Source of the DNA: Plantactinospora sp. KBS50
GTDB lineage: Bacteria > Actinomycetota > Actinomycetes > Mycobacteriales > Micromonosporaceae
Length of the DNA stretch: 64,000 nucleotides
Assembly (NCBI RefSeq): GCF_002285795.1
Contig: NZ_CP022961.1
Location: 5,646,001 to 5,710,000, forward strand
Direction of reading: 5' to 3'
Translations under genes and position numbers: made by a program
In this document: positions 51,708 through 61,646 of the stretch, piece after piece
How the letters are laid out: every line of letters starts with the position of its first letter
How positions within the stretch are numbered: the stretch's first letter is position 1
The notes under the pieces: generated by a model
What the model saw: only the letters and a program-made list of their open reading frames with translations
Told to the model about the DNA's origin: nothing
The model's database searches: none

Positions 51708-52752
51708 GGTGCTCCTCCTCGCTCGCCCCGGCACCGGCGGCGGCCCCCGCGACCGGGGTCACCGCTTCGATCGGGTCCCGCTCCGGGAAGTGGCAGGCGG
51801 TGGCCTGCCGGCCGCCGTCCCGGGATTCCAGCGCCGGCGTCTCGGTGGCGCAGATGTCCCGGGCCTTCCAGCACCGGGTCCGGAACCGGCAGCCGGACGG
51901 CGGGTCCAGCGGGGTCGGGACGTCGCCGGTCAGCCGGATCCGGCCCGCGGGGCCGAGCGTGGCCACGTCCGGCACCGCCGACAGCAGCGCCCGGGTGTAC
52001 GGGTGCTGCGGGCGCTGGTAGATGTCGGCCCGGTCGCCGATCTCGACGATCCGGCCGAGGTACATCACCGCCACCCGCTGACAGAAGTGCCGCACCACCG
52101 CCAGGTCGTGCGCGATGAACACGAACGCGAGGTCCAGGTCGCGCTGCAACTGCCGGAGCAGGTTGACCACCTGCGCCTGGATCGAGACGTCCAGCGCGGA
52201 CACGGGCTCGTCCGCCACGATCAGCTTGGGCCGCAGGGCGAGCGCGCGGGCGATGCCGATCCGCTGGCGCTGGCCGCCGGAGAACTCGTGCGGGTACCGG
52301 TTGTAGTGCTCCGGGTTGAGCCCGACGGTCGCCAGCAGTTCCTGCACCCGGGCCCTGACCCCACCGGGCGGCCGGATCCGGTTGACCTGCAGCGGCATGG
52401 CCACGATCCGGCCCACCGTGTGCCGCGGGTTCAGCGCGGCGTACGGGTCCTGGAAGATGATCTGGAGGTCCTGGCGCAACGGCCGCAGCGCCGCCCGGCC
52501 GAGGTGGGTGATGTCCCGGCCGTCGAACTCGATCCGCCCGGCGGTCGGTTCGAGCAGCCGGACCAGCATCCGGCCGGTCGTCGTCTTGCCGCAGCCGGAC
52601 TCGCCGACCAGGCCGAGCGTCTGGCCCGGCCGCACGGCGAAGTCGACCCCGTCGACCGCGCGCACGAGGCCGCCCCCGCGGCGTCCGCCGCGTACCGGGA
52701 AGTGCTTCGCCAGCCCTTCGACCCGCAGCAGCGGCTCCCGCTCGGCGCTCAC
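51700..52752 (-). CDS. dppF: Peptide ABC transporter ATPase (DppF/OppF type)
   Basis: 350 residues from a GTG at 52752 overlapping the dppD stop. Walker [18 protein letters not shown], signature [20 protein letters not shown], Walker [13 protein letters not shown] and the switch His in FIAHDLAVV. The C-terminal oligo_HPY domain has [15 protein letters not shown], with the Fe-S-like CxxxxxxCx6C motif of this family, and [12 protein letters not shown]. An Ala/Gly tail ends the protein. Confidence 0.94.
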   Translation of the reverse strand: MSAEREPLLRVEGLAKHFPVRGGRRGGGLVRAVDGVDFAVRPGQTLGLVGESGCGKTTTGRMLVRLLEPTAGRIEFDGRDITHLGRAALRPLRQDLQIIFQDPYAALNPRHTVGRIVAMPLQVNRIRPPGGVRARVQELLATVGLNPEHYNRYPHEFSGGQRQRIGIARALALRPKLIVADEPVSALDVSIQAQVVNLLRQLQRDLDLAFVFIAHDLAVVRHFCQRVAVMYLGRIVEIGDRADIYQRPQHPYTRALLSAVPDVATLGPAGRIRLTGDVPTPLDPPSGCRFRTRCWKARDICATETPALESRDGGRQATACHFPERDPIEAVTPVAGAAAGAGASEEEHRG

Positions 52753-53861
52753 CGGGCCACCCCCGCCTGCGCGACCTCCTCGCGATGGATCCGTCCGCGG
52801 TCGGCCTCGGGCAGGTGGCAGGCGACCAGGTGACCCGGCTCCCGCGCCGGGAGCAGTTCCGGCACCCGGTTCCGGGACCGACCGCCGGTCCGGTCCGCCC
52901 ACCGGCACCGCGGGTGGAACGCGCAGCCCGCCGGCAGGTTGATCAGGCTGGGCGGGTTGCCGCCGATCGGCCGCAGGTCCGCCTCGGGGTCGCCGCGCAG
53001 CGAGGGCACGCTGGACAGCAACCCCCAGGTGTACGGGTGCTCGGGGCGGCGCAGCACCTGCTCGGCGGTTCCGCGTTCCACCGCCCGACCGCCGTACATC
53101 ACCAGCACCTCGTCGGCCACCTGGGCCAGCACGCCGAGGTCGTGGGTGATCAGCACGATCGCCGAGTGGAACTCCCGCTGGAGGTCGGCCAGCAGGTCGA
53201 GGATCTGCGCCTGCACGGTGACGTCCAGCGCCGTCGTCGGCTCGTCCGCGATCAGCAGGTCGGGGTCGTTGACCAGCGCCATCGCGATCATCACCCGCTG
53301 GCGCATCCCGCCGGAGAACTCGTGCGGGTACTGGTCGAAGCGCCGGGCCGGCTGGGGGATGCCGACCCGGTCGAGCATCTCCACGGCCCGGGTCCGTGCC
53401 GCGCGCCGGCCGGCGTCCGGGTGGTGGATCCGGTACGCCTCGGCGACCTGGCGGCCGATCGTGTAGTAGGGGTGCAGCGCCGAGAGCGGATCCTGGAAGA
53501 TCATCGCCATGTCCCGGCCGCGCAGCCGGCGGATCGCCTCCTCGTCCATCCCCACCACGTCCCGGCCGCCGACCAGGATCCGGCCGGTGGTCTCGGTGCG
53601 CTTCGGGTTGTGCAGGCCGAGCACGGCCAGGCTGGTGACGCTCTTGCCGGAACCGGACTCGCCCACGATGCCCAGCGTCCGACCGCGTTCCACCGCGAAG
53701 GACACCCCGTCCACGGCCCGCACCACCCCGTCCGGGGTGCCGAACCGGACCCGGAGATCCTCCACCCGCAGGTACGCCCCGGGCGTTGCCGGCGCCTCCT
53801 CGACCACGGCCGCCCCTCCCCCGTTCGTCGGGCCCACCGCCCACTCCGGGTCGCGGAGCAC
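52749..53861 (-). CDS. dppD: Peptide ABC transporter ATPase (DppD/OppD type)
   Basis: 370 residues from a GTG at 53861; a later GTG in [10 protein letters not shown] is an alternative. Walker [19 protein letters not shown], signature [19 protein letters not shown], Walker [13 protein letters not shown], and the C-terminal [14 protein letters not shown] and [15 protein letters not shown]. It is the first gene of the five-gene peptide importer operon. A 13-bp palindrome lies eight bases upstream of the start. Confidence 0.94.
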   Translation of the reverse strand: MLRDPEWAVGPTNGGGAAVVEEAPATPGAYLRVEDLRVRFGTPDGVVRAVDGVSFAVERGRTLGIVGESGSGKSVTSLAVLGLHNPKRTETTGRILVGGRDVVGMDEEAIRRLRGRDMAMIFQDPLSALHPYYTIGRQVAEAYRIHHPDAGRRAARTRAVEMLDRVGIPQPARRFDQYPHEFSGGMRQRVMIAMALVNDPDLLIADEPTTALDVTVQAQILDLLADLQREFHSAIVLITHDLGVLAQVADEVLVMYGGRAVERGTAEQVLRRPEHPYTWGLLSSVPSLRGDPEADLRPIGGNPPSLINLPAGCAFHPRCRWADRTGGRSRNRVPELLPAREPGHLVACHLPEADRGRIHREEVAQAGVAR

Positions 53862-53868
53862 GGAGAGC

Positions 53869-53881
53869 GAAGATAATCTTC
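53869..53881 (-). promoter_or_regulatory. 13-bp palindrome at the dpp operon start
   Basis: GAAGATaATCTTC, perfect around the centre, seven bases from the dppD GTG. On the minus strand it contains TATCTT, a possible -10 box for a near-leaderless start. It is a candidate operator; the regulator is unknown. Confidence 0.5.
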
Positions 53882-54100
53882 AACTACTTCCTGTGGGTGA
53901 AGGTAAGCTACGAAATCGGCGAGTGTCAGTGCCGGGCCGGTAACGAGTCCGTATCAGAGCGGAGTCCCGGGTCCCGGACCCGCCCCGCGCGCGACAGCCC
54001 CGGACCGCCGTCACCGCGCCCGCGTCCGGGCCGGCCGACCGGACGCCCCGCCGGCAAAACAAGATCGACGATGTCGGATGGGATGCCGTAGGGTCGGCCA

Positions 54101-55536
54101 ATGACCCACTTCGACCTGGCCAGTGCCGCCGTGCGCGGGGCGCTCGACGCCGGCGCCCGGTACGCCGACGCCCGGGTGATGCACCGCCGGTACGAGTCGA
54201 TGTCGGCCCGCGACGGCGAGATCGAGGAACTCAACCAGGACGAGGACGCCGGAATCGGCGTACGGGCGCTGGTCGGCGCGGGGTGGGGCTTCCACGCCGT
54301 ACCCGAGCTCACCGAGCCGGCGGCCCGCGCGGCGGGCGAGCGGGCCGCGCGGATCGCCGCGGCCAGCGCCCAGGTGCCGGGTCCGGGCGGCCAACTCATC
54401 CCCGGTTCCGCGACCGTGGCCTCGTGGTCCTCGCCCTGCCGGGTGGACCCGCTCTCGGTCAGCCTGGCCGACAAGGGCGACCTGCTGGTCTCGGCGACCC
54501 GCACGATGTCCGAACACGGCGCCGACCTGGCCGAGGGGATCTACCAGATCTGGGACACCCGCAAGTGGTTCGTCTCCAGCGAGGGGCACCGGATCGACCA
54601 GCACACCCGCGAGTGCGGCGGCGGGATCTGGGCCACCGCGATCGCCGACGGCGAGACGCAGCGCCGCTCCTATCCGAGCCACCGCGGCCAGTACGGCACC
54701 AGCGGGTGGGAGCTGGTCGACTCGCTCGACCTGTCCGGGCACGCGGCCCGGATCGCCGAGGAGGCCCGCGCGCTGCTGACCGCGCCGGCCTGCCCGGCCG
54801 GCGAGACCACGCTGATCCTCGGCGGCGAGCAGATGGCGTTGCAGATCCACGAGTCGGTGGGGCACGCGATCGAGCTGGACCGGATCCTCGGCTGGGAGGC
54901 TGCGTTCGCCGGCACCTCCTGGCTGGACCTGGGCCGGCTCGGCGAACTGCGGTACGGCTCGGAGCTGATGAACATCACCATCGACCCGACCATCCCCGGC
55001 GCACTGGGCAGCTTCGGGTACGACGACGAGGGCACCCCGGCGCTCCCCCGCCCGGCGGTCCGGGACGGCCGCTGGGTAGGGGTGCTGGCCGGCCGGGACT
55101 CGGCCGCGGCGGCCGGGCTGGACTACGCGGGCAGCGTCCGGGCCGACGGCTGGGCGCGGCTGCCGATGGTGCGGATGACGAACGTCGGCCTGGAGCCGGG
55201 GCCGCACACGCTGGACGAGATGATCGCGGCCACCGACGACGGGTGCTGATGGACATCAACCGGTCCTGGTCGATCGACGACAAGCGGCTCAACTTCCAGT
55301 TCGGCTGCGAGATCGGGTGGGAGATCAGGAACGGCCGCCGCGGCCGGATGCTGCGCAACCCGACGTACACGGGGATCGGCCCCCGGTTCTGGCGGTCGAT
55401 GGACATGCTCTCCGGCGAGAGCGTCGCGTGGGGCACGCCGAACTGCGGCAAGGGCCAGCCAGGGCAGATCGGGCACACCGGACACCCGGCCGCGCCGGCC
55501 CGGTTCCAGAACGTCCGGATCGGAGTGCGCGGATGA
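54101..55536 (+). CDS. tldD: TldD metalloprotease subunit (frameshifted near the C-terminus)
   Basis: About 478 residues when repaired, from ATG 54101. The active-site helix MALQIHESVGHAIELDRILG carries the HExxxH zinc motif of U62 TldD, and MNITIDPTIPGALGSFGYDD is the family segment after it. TldD/TldE form a peptidase that processes modified peptides such as microcins and lasso or RiPP precursors. The frame stops at 55249 right after MIAATDDG, while the conserved end (VLMDINRSWSIDDKRLNFQF to IGVRG) lies in the next frame, ending at 55536. One extra G in the GGG run at 55241-55243 joins them. TAGGGT six bases before the ATG suggests a leaderless promoter. Confidence 0.9.
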
Positions 55537-56999
55537 CCGAGCGGGAACTTGACCTGGCGTCCCGGGTGGCGGATCTGGTCCGCTCGCTCGGCGGGCCGGG
55601 GGCGCAGGCCGAGGTGTGGGTGCAGCACAGCGAGCTGTCGCTCACCCGGTTCGCCAACTCGGCCATCCACCAGAACGTCTCGGACACCGCCGTCCGGATC
55701 CGGCTGCGGGTGCACGTGGACGGGCGTACCGCGGCGGGGTCGACCACGCTGATCGACCGGGACGGGCTGACCGGCCTGGTCGAACGCACCCTGGCGGCCG
55801 CCCGGCTCTGCCCGCCGGACGCCGGCTGGCCGGGGCTGGCCCAGCCGGCACCGGTGCGCGCGGACACCGCCTTCGACGAGGCGACCGCGGCCGCCGACCC
55901 GGCCGAGCGGGCCAGCCGGGTCCGCGACTTCGTGGCCGCGGCCGGCGGCCTGGAGACCGCCGGTTTCTGCCGTACGGCGTGGCGGGCGGCCGCGTTCGTC
56001 AACTCGGCGGGGCAGTCGGCCTGGGGACGCAGCGCGGACGCCGCGATGGACGGCATCGCCCGGTCGGCGGGCGCGGACGGGGTGGCCCGGGTCGCGGCCG
56101 GCCGGCTGGCCGAGATCGACGGCACGGTGCTCGGCTCCCGGGCCGGCGCCAAGGCACATGCCGGGGTGGACCCGGTCGAGCTGCCGCCGGGCGAGTACGA
56201 GGTGGTGCTGGAGCCGGCGGCCGTGGCGGACGTGCTGTCCAACCTGGCCGTGCACGGCTTCAACGGCCGGGACTTCGTCGAGCGGCAGTCCTTCGCCGAG
56301 CCGGGCGCGGCGCAGTTCGACCGTTCGGTGACGCTGGTGGATGACGCGGCCGGCACCCCCGCCCTGCCGTTCGACGGCGAGGGCACGCCGCGGGACCGGC
56401 TGGTGCTGGTCGAGGCCGGCGTGACCCGGTCGGCGGCACACGACCGGCGGACCGCGGCCGAGGCCGGCGCCGCGTCGACCGGCAACCAGATCCCCGGATC
56501 GCCGTGGGGGCCGATGCCCACCAGCCTGCGCCTGGAGCCGGACCCGGGGACCGCCGGCGCCGCGGACGCGCCGGTCGCGGGCGTACCGGCCGGGGTCGCC
56601 GCGGCCGGAGTCGCCGCCGCCGGGATGGCCGCCGCCGGCCCGCCGCCGGCCGAGGTCGCCGGACCGGCCGCCGACTCCGAGGTGGCCCAGCTCGTCTCCG
56701 GGGTACGCCGGGGGCTGCTGGTCAGCGACTTCTGGTATACCAGGGTGCTGGACCCGAAGAGTCTGGTCATCACCGGCCTGACCCGCAACGGCGTCTGGCT
56801 GATCTCCGACGGCGAGCTGGCCGGCCCGGTGCGGGATCTGCGGTTCACCCAGTCGTATCCGCGGGCGCTGGCCCCGGGCGCGGTGCTCGGGCTGGGCCGG
56901 TGGGCGACCATGCAGCCGGACAGCTGGGACAGTGCCTGGTGGACGGCGCCGCCGGTGCGGCTCGCCGGCTGGAATTTCACCGGCGGTGCGGCCGGGTAG
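55533..56999 (+). CDS. pmbA: TldE/PmbA subunit
   Basis: 488 residues from ATG 55533, which overlaps the tldD stop. TldE-type features: AEVWVQHSELSLTRFANSAI at the N-terminus, VEPAAVADVLSN-like segment (VVLEPAAVADVLSNLAVHGF), and SDFWYTRVLDPKSLVITGLT followed by TRNGVWLISDGELAGPVR at the end. TldE lacks the zinc motif and is the structural partner of TldD. An Ala/Gly/Val/Pro insertion (GVAAAGVAAAGMAAAGPPPA, about residues 350-375) extends one loop and looks like slippage expansion. Confidence 0.92.
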   Translation: MTERELDLASRVADLVRSLGGPGAQAEVWVQHSELSLTRFANSAIHQNVSDTAVRIRLRVHVDGRTAAGSTTLIDRDGLTGLVERTLAAARLCPPDAGWPGLAQPAPVRADTAFDEATAAADPAERASRVRDFVAAAGGLETAGFCRTAWRAAAFVNSAGQSAWGRSADAAMDGIARSAGADGVARVAAGRLAEIDGTVLGSRAGAKAHAGVDPVELPPGEYEVVLEPAAVADVLSNLAVHGFNGRDFVERQSFAEPGAAQFDRSVTLVDDAAGTPALPFDGEGTPRDRLVLVEAGVTRSAAHDRRTAAEAGAASTGNQIPGSPWGPMPTSLRLEPDPGTAGAADAPVAGVPAGVAAAGVAAAGMAAAGPPPAEVAGPAADSEVAQLVSGVRRGLLVSDFWYTRVLDPKSLVITGLTRNGVWLISDGELAGPVRDLRFTQSYPRALAPGAVLGLGRWATMQPDSWDSAWWTAPPVRLAGWNFTGGAAG

Positions 57000-57250
57000 T
57001 GAAATTTCCCACCTTCTATCACCAAGTCGGGCGCAAACACTTCCGTTAGCCGGGCACACGGGCCACACTCCCTGCGCGTACGCATGATTGTGAGCGGCGT
57101 AACGTGTGCAACCGAGCTGCCCCCGGATCCTGGGATGCAGTCCCCGAGCGCGCGGGCGCTGCCCGGCCGCGGGTCGGCCCGGCCCCGGCGTGCCCGGCGG
57201 AGAAGCAGTCGTGCCCGTCAGCCAGATCGGGCCCCGTGAGGGAGACATAG

Positions 57251-58075
57251 ATGACGACGACGAAGTCGGCCCCGCCGCCGGCGCTGCGTCCGACGTGGAC
57301 GCGCCCGCGTGCCGCCATCGCGGCGCGGACCCTGCGTACCGACCGGTGGTGGTTCGCCCCCCTGATCACCGTGATCGGTCTGACCTCCTGGTTGGCCTAC
57401 GGGACGGTCCGGGTCTTCATGCACAAGTGGTACTGGGTCGAGCAGTACCACTACCTGACGCCCTTCTATTCGCCCTGCGTCACGGACCGGTGCCTGCCGG
57501 AGGCGTCGCACTTCGGCCAGTTCCTGCCCGGCTGGTGGTTCATCCCGGACGCGGCGCTGACCCTGCCGCTGCTGCTGCTGTTCCGGCTGACCTGCTACTA
57601 CTACCGCAAGGCCTACTACCGGTCGTACTGGCTCTCGCCGCCGGCCTGCGCGGTGCCGGACGGGCACAAGACCTACTCCGGGGAGACCCGCTTCCCGCTG
57701 CTGAGCCAGAACCTGCACCGGTACTTCTTCTACGCCGCCGCGATCATCTCGGTGATCAACACGTACGACGCGATCCTCGCCTTCCACAGCCCGAAGGGCT
57801 TCGGGTTCGGCCTCGGCAACCTCATCCTGCTGGGCAACGTCGTCATGCTGTGGGCGTACACGATCTCCTGCCACTCCTGCCGGCACATCATGGGTGGGCG
57901 GCTGAAGCACTTCTCCCAGCACCCGATGCGCTACCGGGCCTGGACCTTCGTCTCCCGGCTGAACACCCGGCACATGCTGCTGGCCTGGATCACCCTCGGC
58001 ACGCTGGCCCTGACCGACTTCTACATCATGGCCATCGCCGCCGGCTGGTTCCCCGACCTGCGGTTCATCAACTGA
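57251..58075 (+). CDS. sdhC: Succinate dehydrogenase membrane anchor subunit (actinobacterial SdhC type)
   Basis: 274 residues from ATG 57251. Five hydrophobic segments (FAPLITVIGLTSWLAYG; AALTLPLLLLFRLTCYY; FFYAAAIISVINTYDAIL; LILLGNVVMLWAYTIS; MLLAWITLGTLALTDFYIM) with several histidines that could ligate haem (HRYFFY, CHSCRHIMGG, RHMLLA). This matches the single-subunit anchor of the actinobacterial Sdh1 complex (next to Rv0247c-Rv0249c type genes). It is the first gene of sdhCAB, 10 bases before sdhA. An unresolved 250-base spacer upstream should hold the promoter. Confidence 0.9.
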   Translation: MTTTKSAPPPALRPTWTRPRAAIAARTLRTDRWWFAPLITVIGLTSWLAYGTVRVFMHKWYWVEQYHYLTPFYSPCVTDRCLPEASHFGQFLPGWWFIPDAALTLPLLLLFRLTCYYYRKAYYRSYWLSPPACAVPDGHKTYSGETRFPLLSQNLHRYFFYAAAIISVINTYDAILAFHSPKGFGFGLGNLILLGNVVMLWAYTISCHSCRHIMGGRLKHFSQHPMRYRAWTFVSRLNTRHMLLAWITLGTLALTDFYIMAIAAGWFPDLRFIN

Positions 58076-58085
58076 GGGTGCTGAC

Positions 58086-60008
58086 ATGACCACACGAATC
58101 GAACGACACCACTACGACGTCGTCGTGATCGGCGCCGGCGGTGCCGGGCTGCGGGCGGCGATCGAGGCCCGGCTGGCCGGCAAGCGGACCGCGATCATCT
58201 CGAAGTCGCTGTTCGGCAAGGCGCACACGGTGATGGCCGAGGGTGGCGCCGCGGCGGCCATGGGCAACGTGAACAGCCGGGACAACTGGCAGGTCCACTT
58301 CCGCGACACGATGCGCGGCGGGAAGTTCCTGAACAACTTCCGGATGGCCGAGCTGCACGCCAAGGAGGCGCCGGCCCGGATCTGGGAGCTGGAGACGTAC
58401 GGCGCGCTGTTCGACCGGACCAGGGACGGCAAGATCTCGCAGCGCAACTTCGGCGGCCACGAGTACCCGCGGCTCGCCCACGTCGGCGACCGGACCGGAC
58501 TGGAACTGATCCGCACCCTCCAGCAGAAGATCGTCTCGTTGCAGCAGGAGGACAAGCGGGAGCACGGCGACTACGACGCCCGGATCAAGGTCTTCGCCGA
58601 AACCACCATCACCGAGCTGCTGCTGGACGGCGACCGGGTGGCCGGCGCGTTCGGCTACCACCGCGAGTCCGGCGAGTTCATCCTGCTGGAGGCGCCCGCC
58701 GTGGTGCTGGCCACCGGCGGGGTGGGACGGTCGTACAAGGTCACCTCGAACTCCTGGGAGTACACCGGCGACGGCCACGCGCTCGCGCTGCGGGCCGGCG
58801 CCACCCTGATCAACATGGAGTTCCTCCAGTTCCACCCGACCGGCATGGTCTGGCCGCCCTCGGTCAAGGGCATCCTGGTCACCGAGTCGGTCCGCGGCGA
58901 CGGCGGCGTGCTGCGCAACTCCGAGGGCAAGCGGTTCATGTTCAACTACGTCCCCGACGTCTTCCGCAAGCAGTACGCGGAGACCGAGGAGGAGGCGGAC
59001 CGCTGGTACAGCGACCCGGACAACAACCGCCGCCCGCCGGAGCTGCTGCCCCGGGACGAGGTGGCCCGGGCGATCAACAGCGAGGTCAAGGCGGGCCGGG
59101 GCACCCAGGCCGGCGGCGTCCTGCTGGACATCGCCTCCCGGCTGCCCGCCGAGGAGATCCGGCGCCGGCTGCCGTCGATGCACCACCAGTTCAAGGAGCT
59201 GGCCGACGTCGACATCACCAAGGAGCCGATGGAGGTCGGACCGACCTGCCACTACGTGATGGGTGGCGTCGAGGTCGACCCGGACAGCGGCGCCGCGGCC
59301 GGCTCGGTACGCGGGCTGTTCGCCGCCGGTGAGGTCTCCGGCGGGATGCACGGCTCCAACCGGCTGGGCGGCAACTCCCTGTCCGACCTGCTGGTCTTCG
59401 GCAAGCGGGCCGGCGAGCACGCGGCCGCGTACGTCGACGCGATCGGCGGCCGGCCCAAGGTGAAGACCGCCGACGTGGAGGCCGCGGTGGACACCGCGCT
59501 GGCTCCGCTGCAACGGGACACCGGGGAGAACCCGTACACCCTCCAGCAGGACCTGCAGGCGGTGATGGGCGAGCTGGTCGGCATCATCCGGCGCGAGGGC
59601 GAGCTGGCCGACTCGCTGGTCCGCCTGGCCGAGCTGCGCGAACGCGTGGCGAAGGTGAGCGCCGCGGGCGGCCGACGGTACAACCCGGGCTGGCACCTCG
59701 CGCTCGACCTGCGGAACATGCTGGTGGTCTCCGAGTGCACCGCGAAGGCGGCGCTGGAGCGGCGGGAGTCGCGCGGCGGCCACACCCGGGAGGACTTCCC
59801 GGCGATGGACCCGCAGTGGCGCCGGGTGAACCTGGTCTGCGCGCTGGACGGCGACGCGGTGACGTTGGAGCGCAAGCCGCTGCCGGTGATGCGGGACGAG
59901 TTGATCGGACTCTTCGACCGGGCCGAGCTGGCCAAGTACCTGACCGACGAGGAGATCGCCGATTTCGACGCCCTCGGTCCGGACGCGAACGCGCAGGAGG
60001 CGAAGTAA
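58086..60008 (+). CDS. sdhA: Succinate dehydrogenase flavoprotein subunit
   Basis: 640 residues from ATG 58086. FAD-binding VVIGAGGAGLRAAIEARLAG, the covalent-FAD histidine in FGKAHTVMAEGGAAAAMG, substrate-site segments FLQFHPTGMVWPPSVKG and HGSNRLGGNSLSDLLVFGKR, and the C-terminal MDPQWRRVNLVCALDGD. It oxidises succinate to fumarate and passes electrons to SdhB. The stop TAA overlaps the sdhB ATG by one base. Confidence 0.97.
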   Translation: MTTRIERHHYDVVVIGAGGAGLRAAIEARLAGKRTAIISKSLFGKAHTVMAEGGAAAAMGNVNSRDNWQVHFRDTMRGGKFLNNFRMAELHAKEAPARIWELETYGALFDRTRDGKISQRNFGGHEYPRLAHVGDRTGLELIRTLQQKIVSLQQEDKREHGDYDARIKVFAETTITELLLDGDRVAGAFGYHRESGEFILLEAPAVVLATGGVGRSYKVTSNSWEYTGDGHALALRAGATLINMEFLQFHPTGMVWPPSVKGILVTESVRGDGGVLRNSEGKRFMFNYVPDVFRKQYAETEEEADRWYSDPDNNRRPPELLPRDEVARAINSEVKAGRGTQAGGVLLDIASRLPAEEIRRRLPSMHHQFKELADVDITKEPMEVGPTCHYVMGGVEVDPDSGAAAGSVRGLFAAGEVSGGMHGSNRLGGNSLSDLLVFGKRAGEHAAAYVDAIGGRPKVKTADVEAAVDTALAPLQRDTGENPYTLQQDLQAVMGELVGIIRREGELADSLVRLAELRERVAKVSAAGGRRYNPGWHLALDLRNMLVVSECTAKAALERRESRGGHTREDFPAMDPQWRRVNLVCALDGDAVTLERKPLPVMRDELIGLFDRAELAKYLTDEEIADFDALGPDANAQEAK

Positions 60009-61080
60009 TGGGTACAAAGCGCCAGTTCCGGATCTGGCGGGGCGACGAGTCCGGCGGCGACCTGCAGGACTACCAGGTCGAGGTGAACGAGGGCGAGGTG
60101 GTCCTGGACGTCGTGCACCGGTTGCAGGCCACCGAGGCGCCGGACCTGGCCTGCCGGTGGAACTGCAAGGCCGGCAAGTGCGGCTCCTGTTCCATGGAGA
60201 TCAACGGCATGCCGCGGCTGGCCTGCATGACCCGGATGTCGACGTTCGAGGAGGCCGAGACGGTCACGGTCACCCCGCTGCGGACCTTCCCGATCATCCG
60301 GGACCTCGTCACCGACGTCTCGTTCAACTACGTGAAGGCACGGGAGACCCCGGCGTTCGCCCCGCCCGCGGACGTCGCGCCCGGGGACTACCGCATGCAG
60401 CAGGTCGACGTCGAGCGCTCGCAGGAGTTCCGCAAGTGCATCGAGTGCTTCCTGTGCCAGAACACCTGCCACGTGGTCCGCGACCACGAGGAGAACAAGA
60501 CGGCCTTCGCCGGGCCGCGGTTCTTCATCCGGGCCGCGGAACTGGACATGCACCCGCTGGACGCCAGGACCGACCGCAAGGAGTACGCGCAGGCCGAACA
60601 GGGCCTCGGGTACTGCAACATCACCAAGTGCTGCACCGAGGTCTGCCCCGAGCACATCAAGATCACCGACAACGCGATCATCCCGATGAAGGAACGGGTC
60701 GTCGACCGACGGTACGATCCCCTTGTGTGGCTAGGTAGCAAGATCTTCCGGCGCGGTCACGACCAGCGCGAACAGCAGTCGGCGCCGGCCGCCCACGGCG
60801 GCCTGGCGGAGGCCGCCCCGACGGCCGGCCGGGACGCCGGATCGACCGGCGGCGCCTCCCACGACCCGAACGCCGAACACGAGGCGGCGCGCGGCGTGCA
60901 GTGGCACCGCCAGGTGCCGCAGCCGCAGGCCGCACCCGTGGACGGCAGCGGGCGGCTGCCGCTGACCGAGCTGACGTTCGACCGGCCGGCCGCCCCCTCC
61001 CCGTTCGGCGAGGACATCGAGTTCCCGCTGCCGGCCTCCGGCCTCAACTACGCCCACCCCGAGCAGGGGACAAGAGCTGA
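60008..61080 (+). CDS. sdhB: Succinate dehydrogenase iron-sulfur subunit (likely frameshift at the end)
   Basis: About 357 residues with the end corrected, from ATG 60008. The [2Fe-2S] ligands are CRWNCKAGKCGSC, and the other two clusters are ligated in CIECFLCQNTCHVVRD and CNITKCCTEVCPEH. After about residue 250 the protein has a long Ala/Gly/Pro tail with GVQWHRQVPQPQ and FPLPASGLNYAHPEQG. As read, the frame passes the natural end and runs 350 residues through the antisense strand of mutT. One extra G in GGGG at 61066-61069 gives HPEQGDKS and a TGA at 61078-61080, the expected family-type ending. The read-through is therefore considered artefactual. Confidence 0.9.
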
Positions 61081-61182
61081 CACCCGGTTTCGACCAGTTT
61101 CGCGGGGGATCGGCGGCCGGGTGGCCACCGGTCCCCCGCTCCGTTGGCCGTGCCCACCCGGCCCGCGCCGCCCACGGCCGCT

Positions 61183-61227
61183 CAGCCCAGCTCCGGCCAG
61201 CCCAGCTCCGCCCAGCCCGGCTCCGCC
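61183..61227 (-). repeat. 15-bp tandem repeat downstream of mutT
   Basis: Three units of cagcccagctccggc type (61183-61227) with small changes, then degenerate copies to 61250, in the spacer between the sdhB end and the mutT stop. Confidence 0.75.
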
Positions 61228-61250
61228 CGGCCCGCGCCGCCCAGGTCCGG

Positions 61251-61646
61251 TCAGCGCGCGCCGGCGAGCAGCGGGCGCAGCGCGACCACGATCGGCCGGT
61301 CGGCCGGCAGCCAGGGCACCTCGTCCAGGTCGTCGGCCGCCAGCCAGCGCAGCGCCGCGTGTTCCAGCGGGCGGGGGCGGGTCGGGCCGACCAACCTTGC
61401 CAGGTAGACCCGCAGCACCGCCCGGCCGTGCGCCATCGGCACGTCGCCACCGACCCGGTCGGACACCTCGATCCGGACGCCCAGTTCCTCGAAGCACTCC
61501 CGGATCAGTGCGGCCCGCTCGGTCTCGCCCGGCTCCACCTTCCCGCCGGGGAACTCCCACCGCCCGGCGGCCTCGGGCGGGGTCGCCCGTTCGCAGGCCA
61601 GCACCCGGCCGCTGGCGAGGATCGCCGCGCCCACCACCACCCTCAC
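61251..61646 (-). CDS. mutT2: MutT-type Nudix hydrolase (MutT2-like)
   Basis: 131 residues from a GTG at 61646. The Nudix box is complete (GGKVEPGETERAALIRECFE, continuing ELGV), with VVVGAAILASGRVLACER before it and WEFPGGKVE. Length and sequence match CTP/8-oxo-dGTP-type pyrophosphohydrolases (M. tuberculosis MutT2, Rv1160). It lies next to a phhB-like gene, as in M. tuberculosis (Rv1159A-Rv1160). Convergent to sdhB. Confidence 0.88.
   Translation of the reverse strand: MRVVVGAAILASGRVLACERATPPEAAGRWEFPGGKVEPGETERAALIRECFEELGVRIEVSDRVGGDVPMAHGRAVLRVYLARLVGPTRPRPLEHAALRWLAADDLDEVPWLPADRPIVVALRPLLAGAR

Noticed and set aside
57000-57250. Rex or CRP-type operator in front of sdhC
   Set aside because: The tgtgagcggcgtaacgtg stretch matches only one half-site of such operators.
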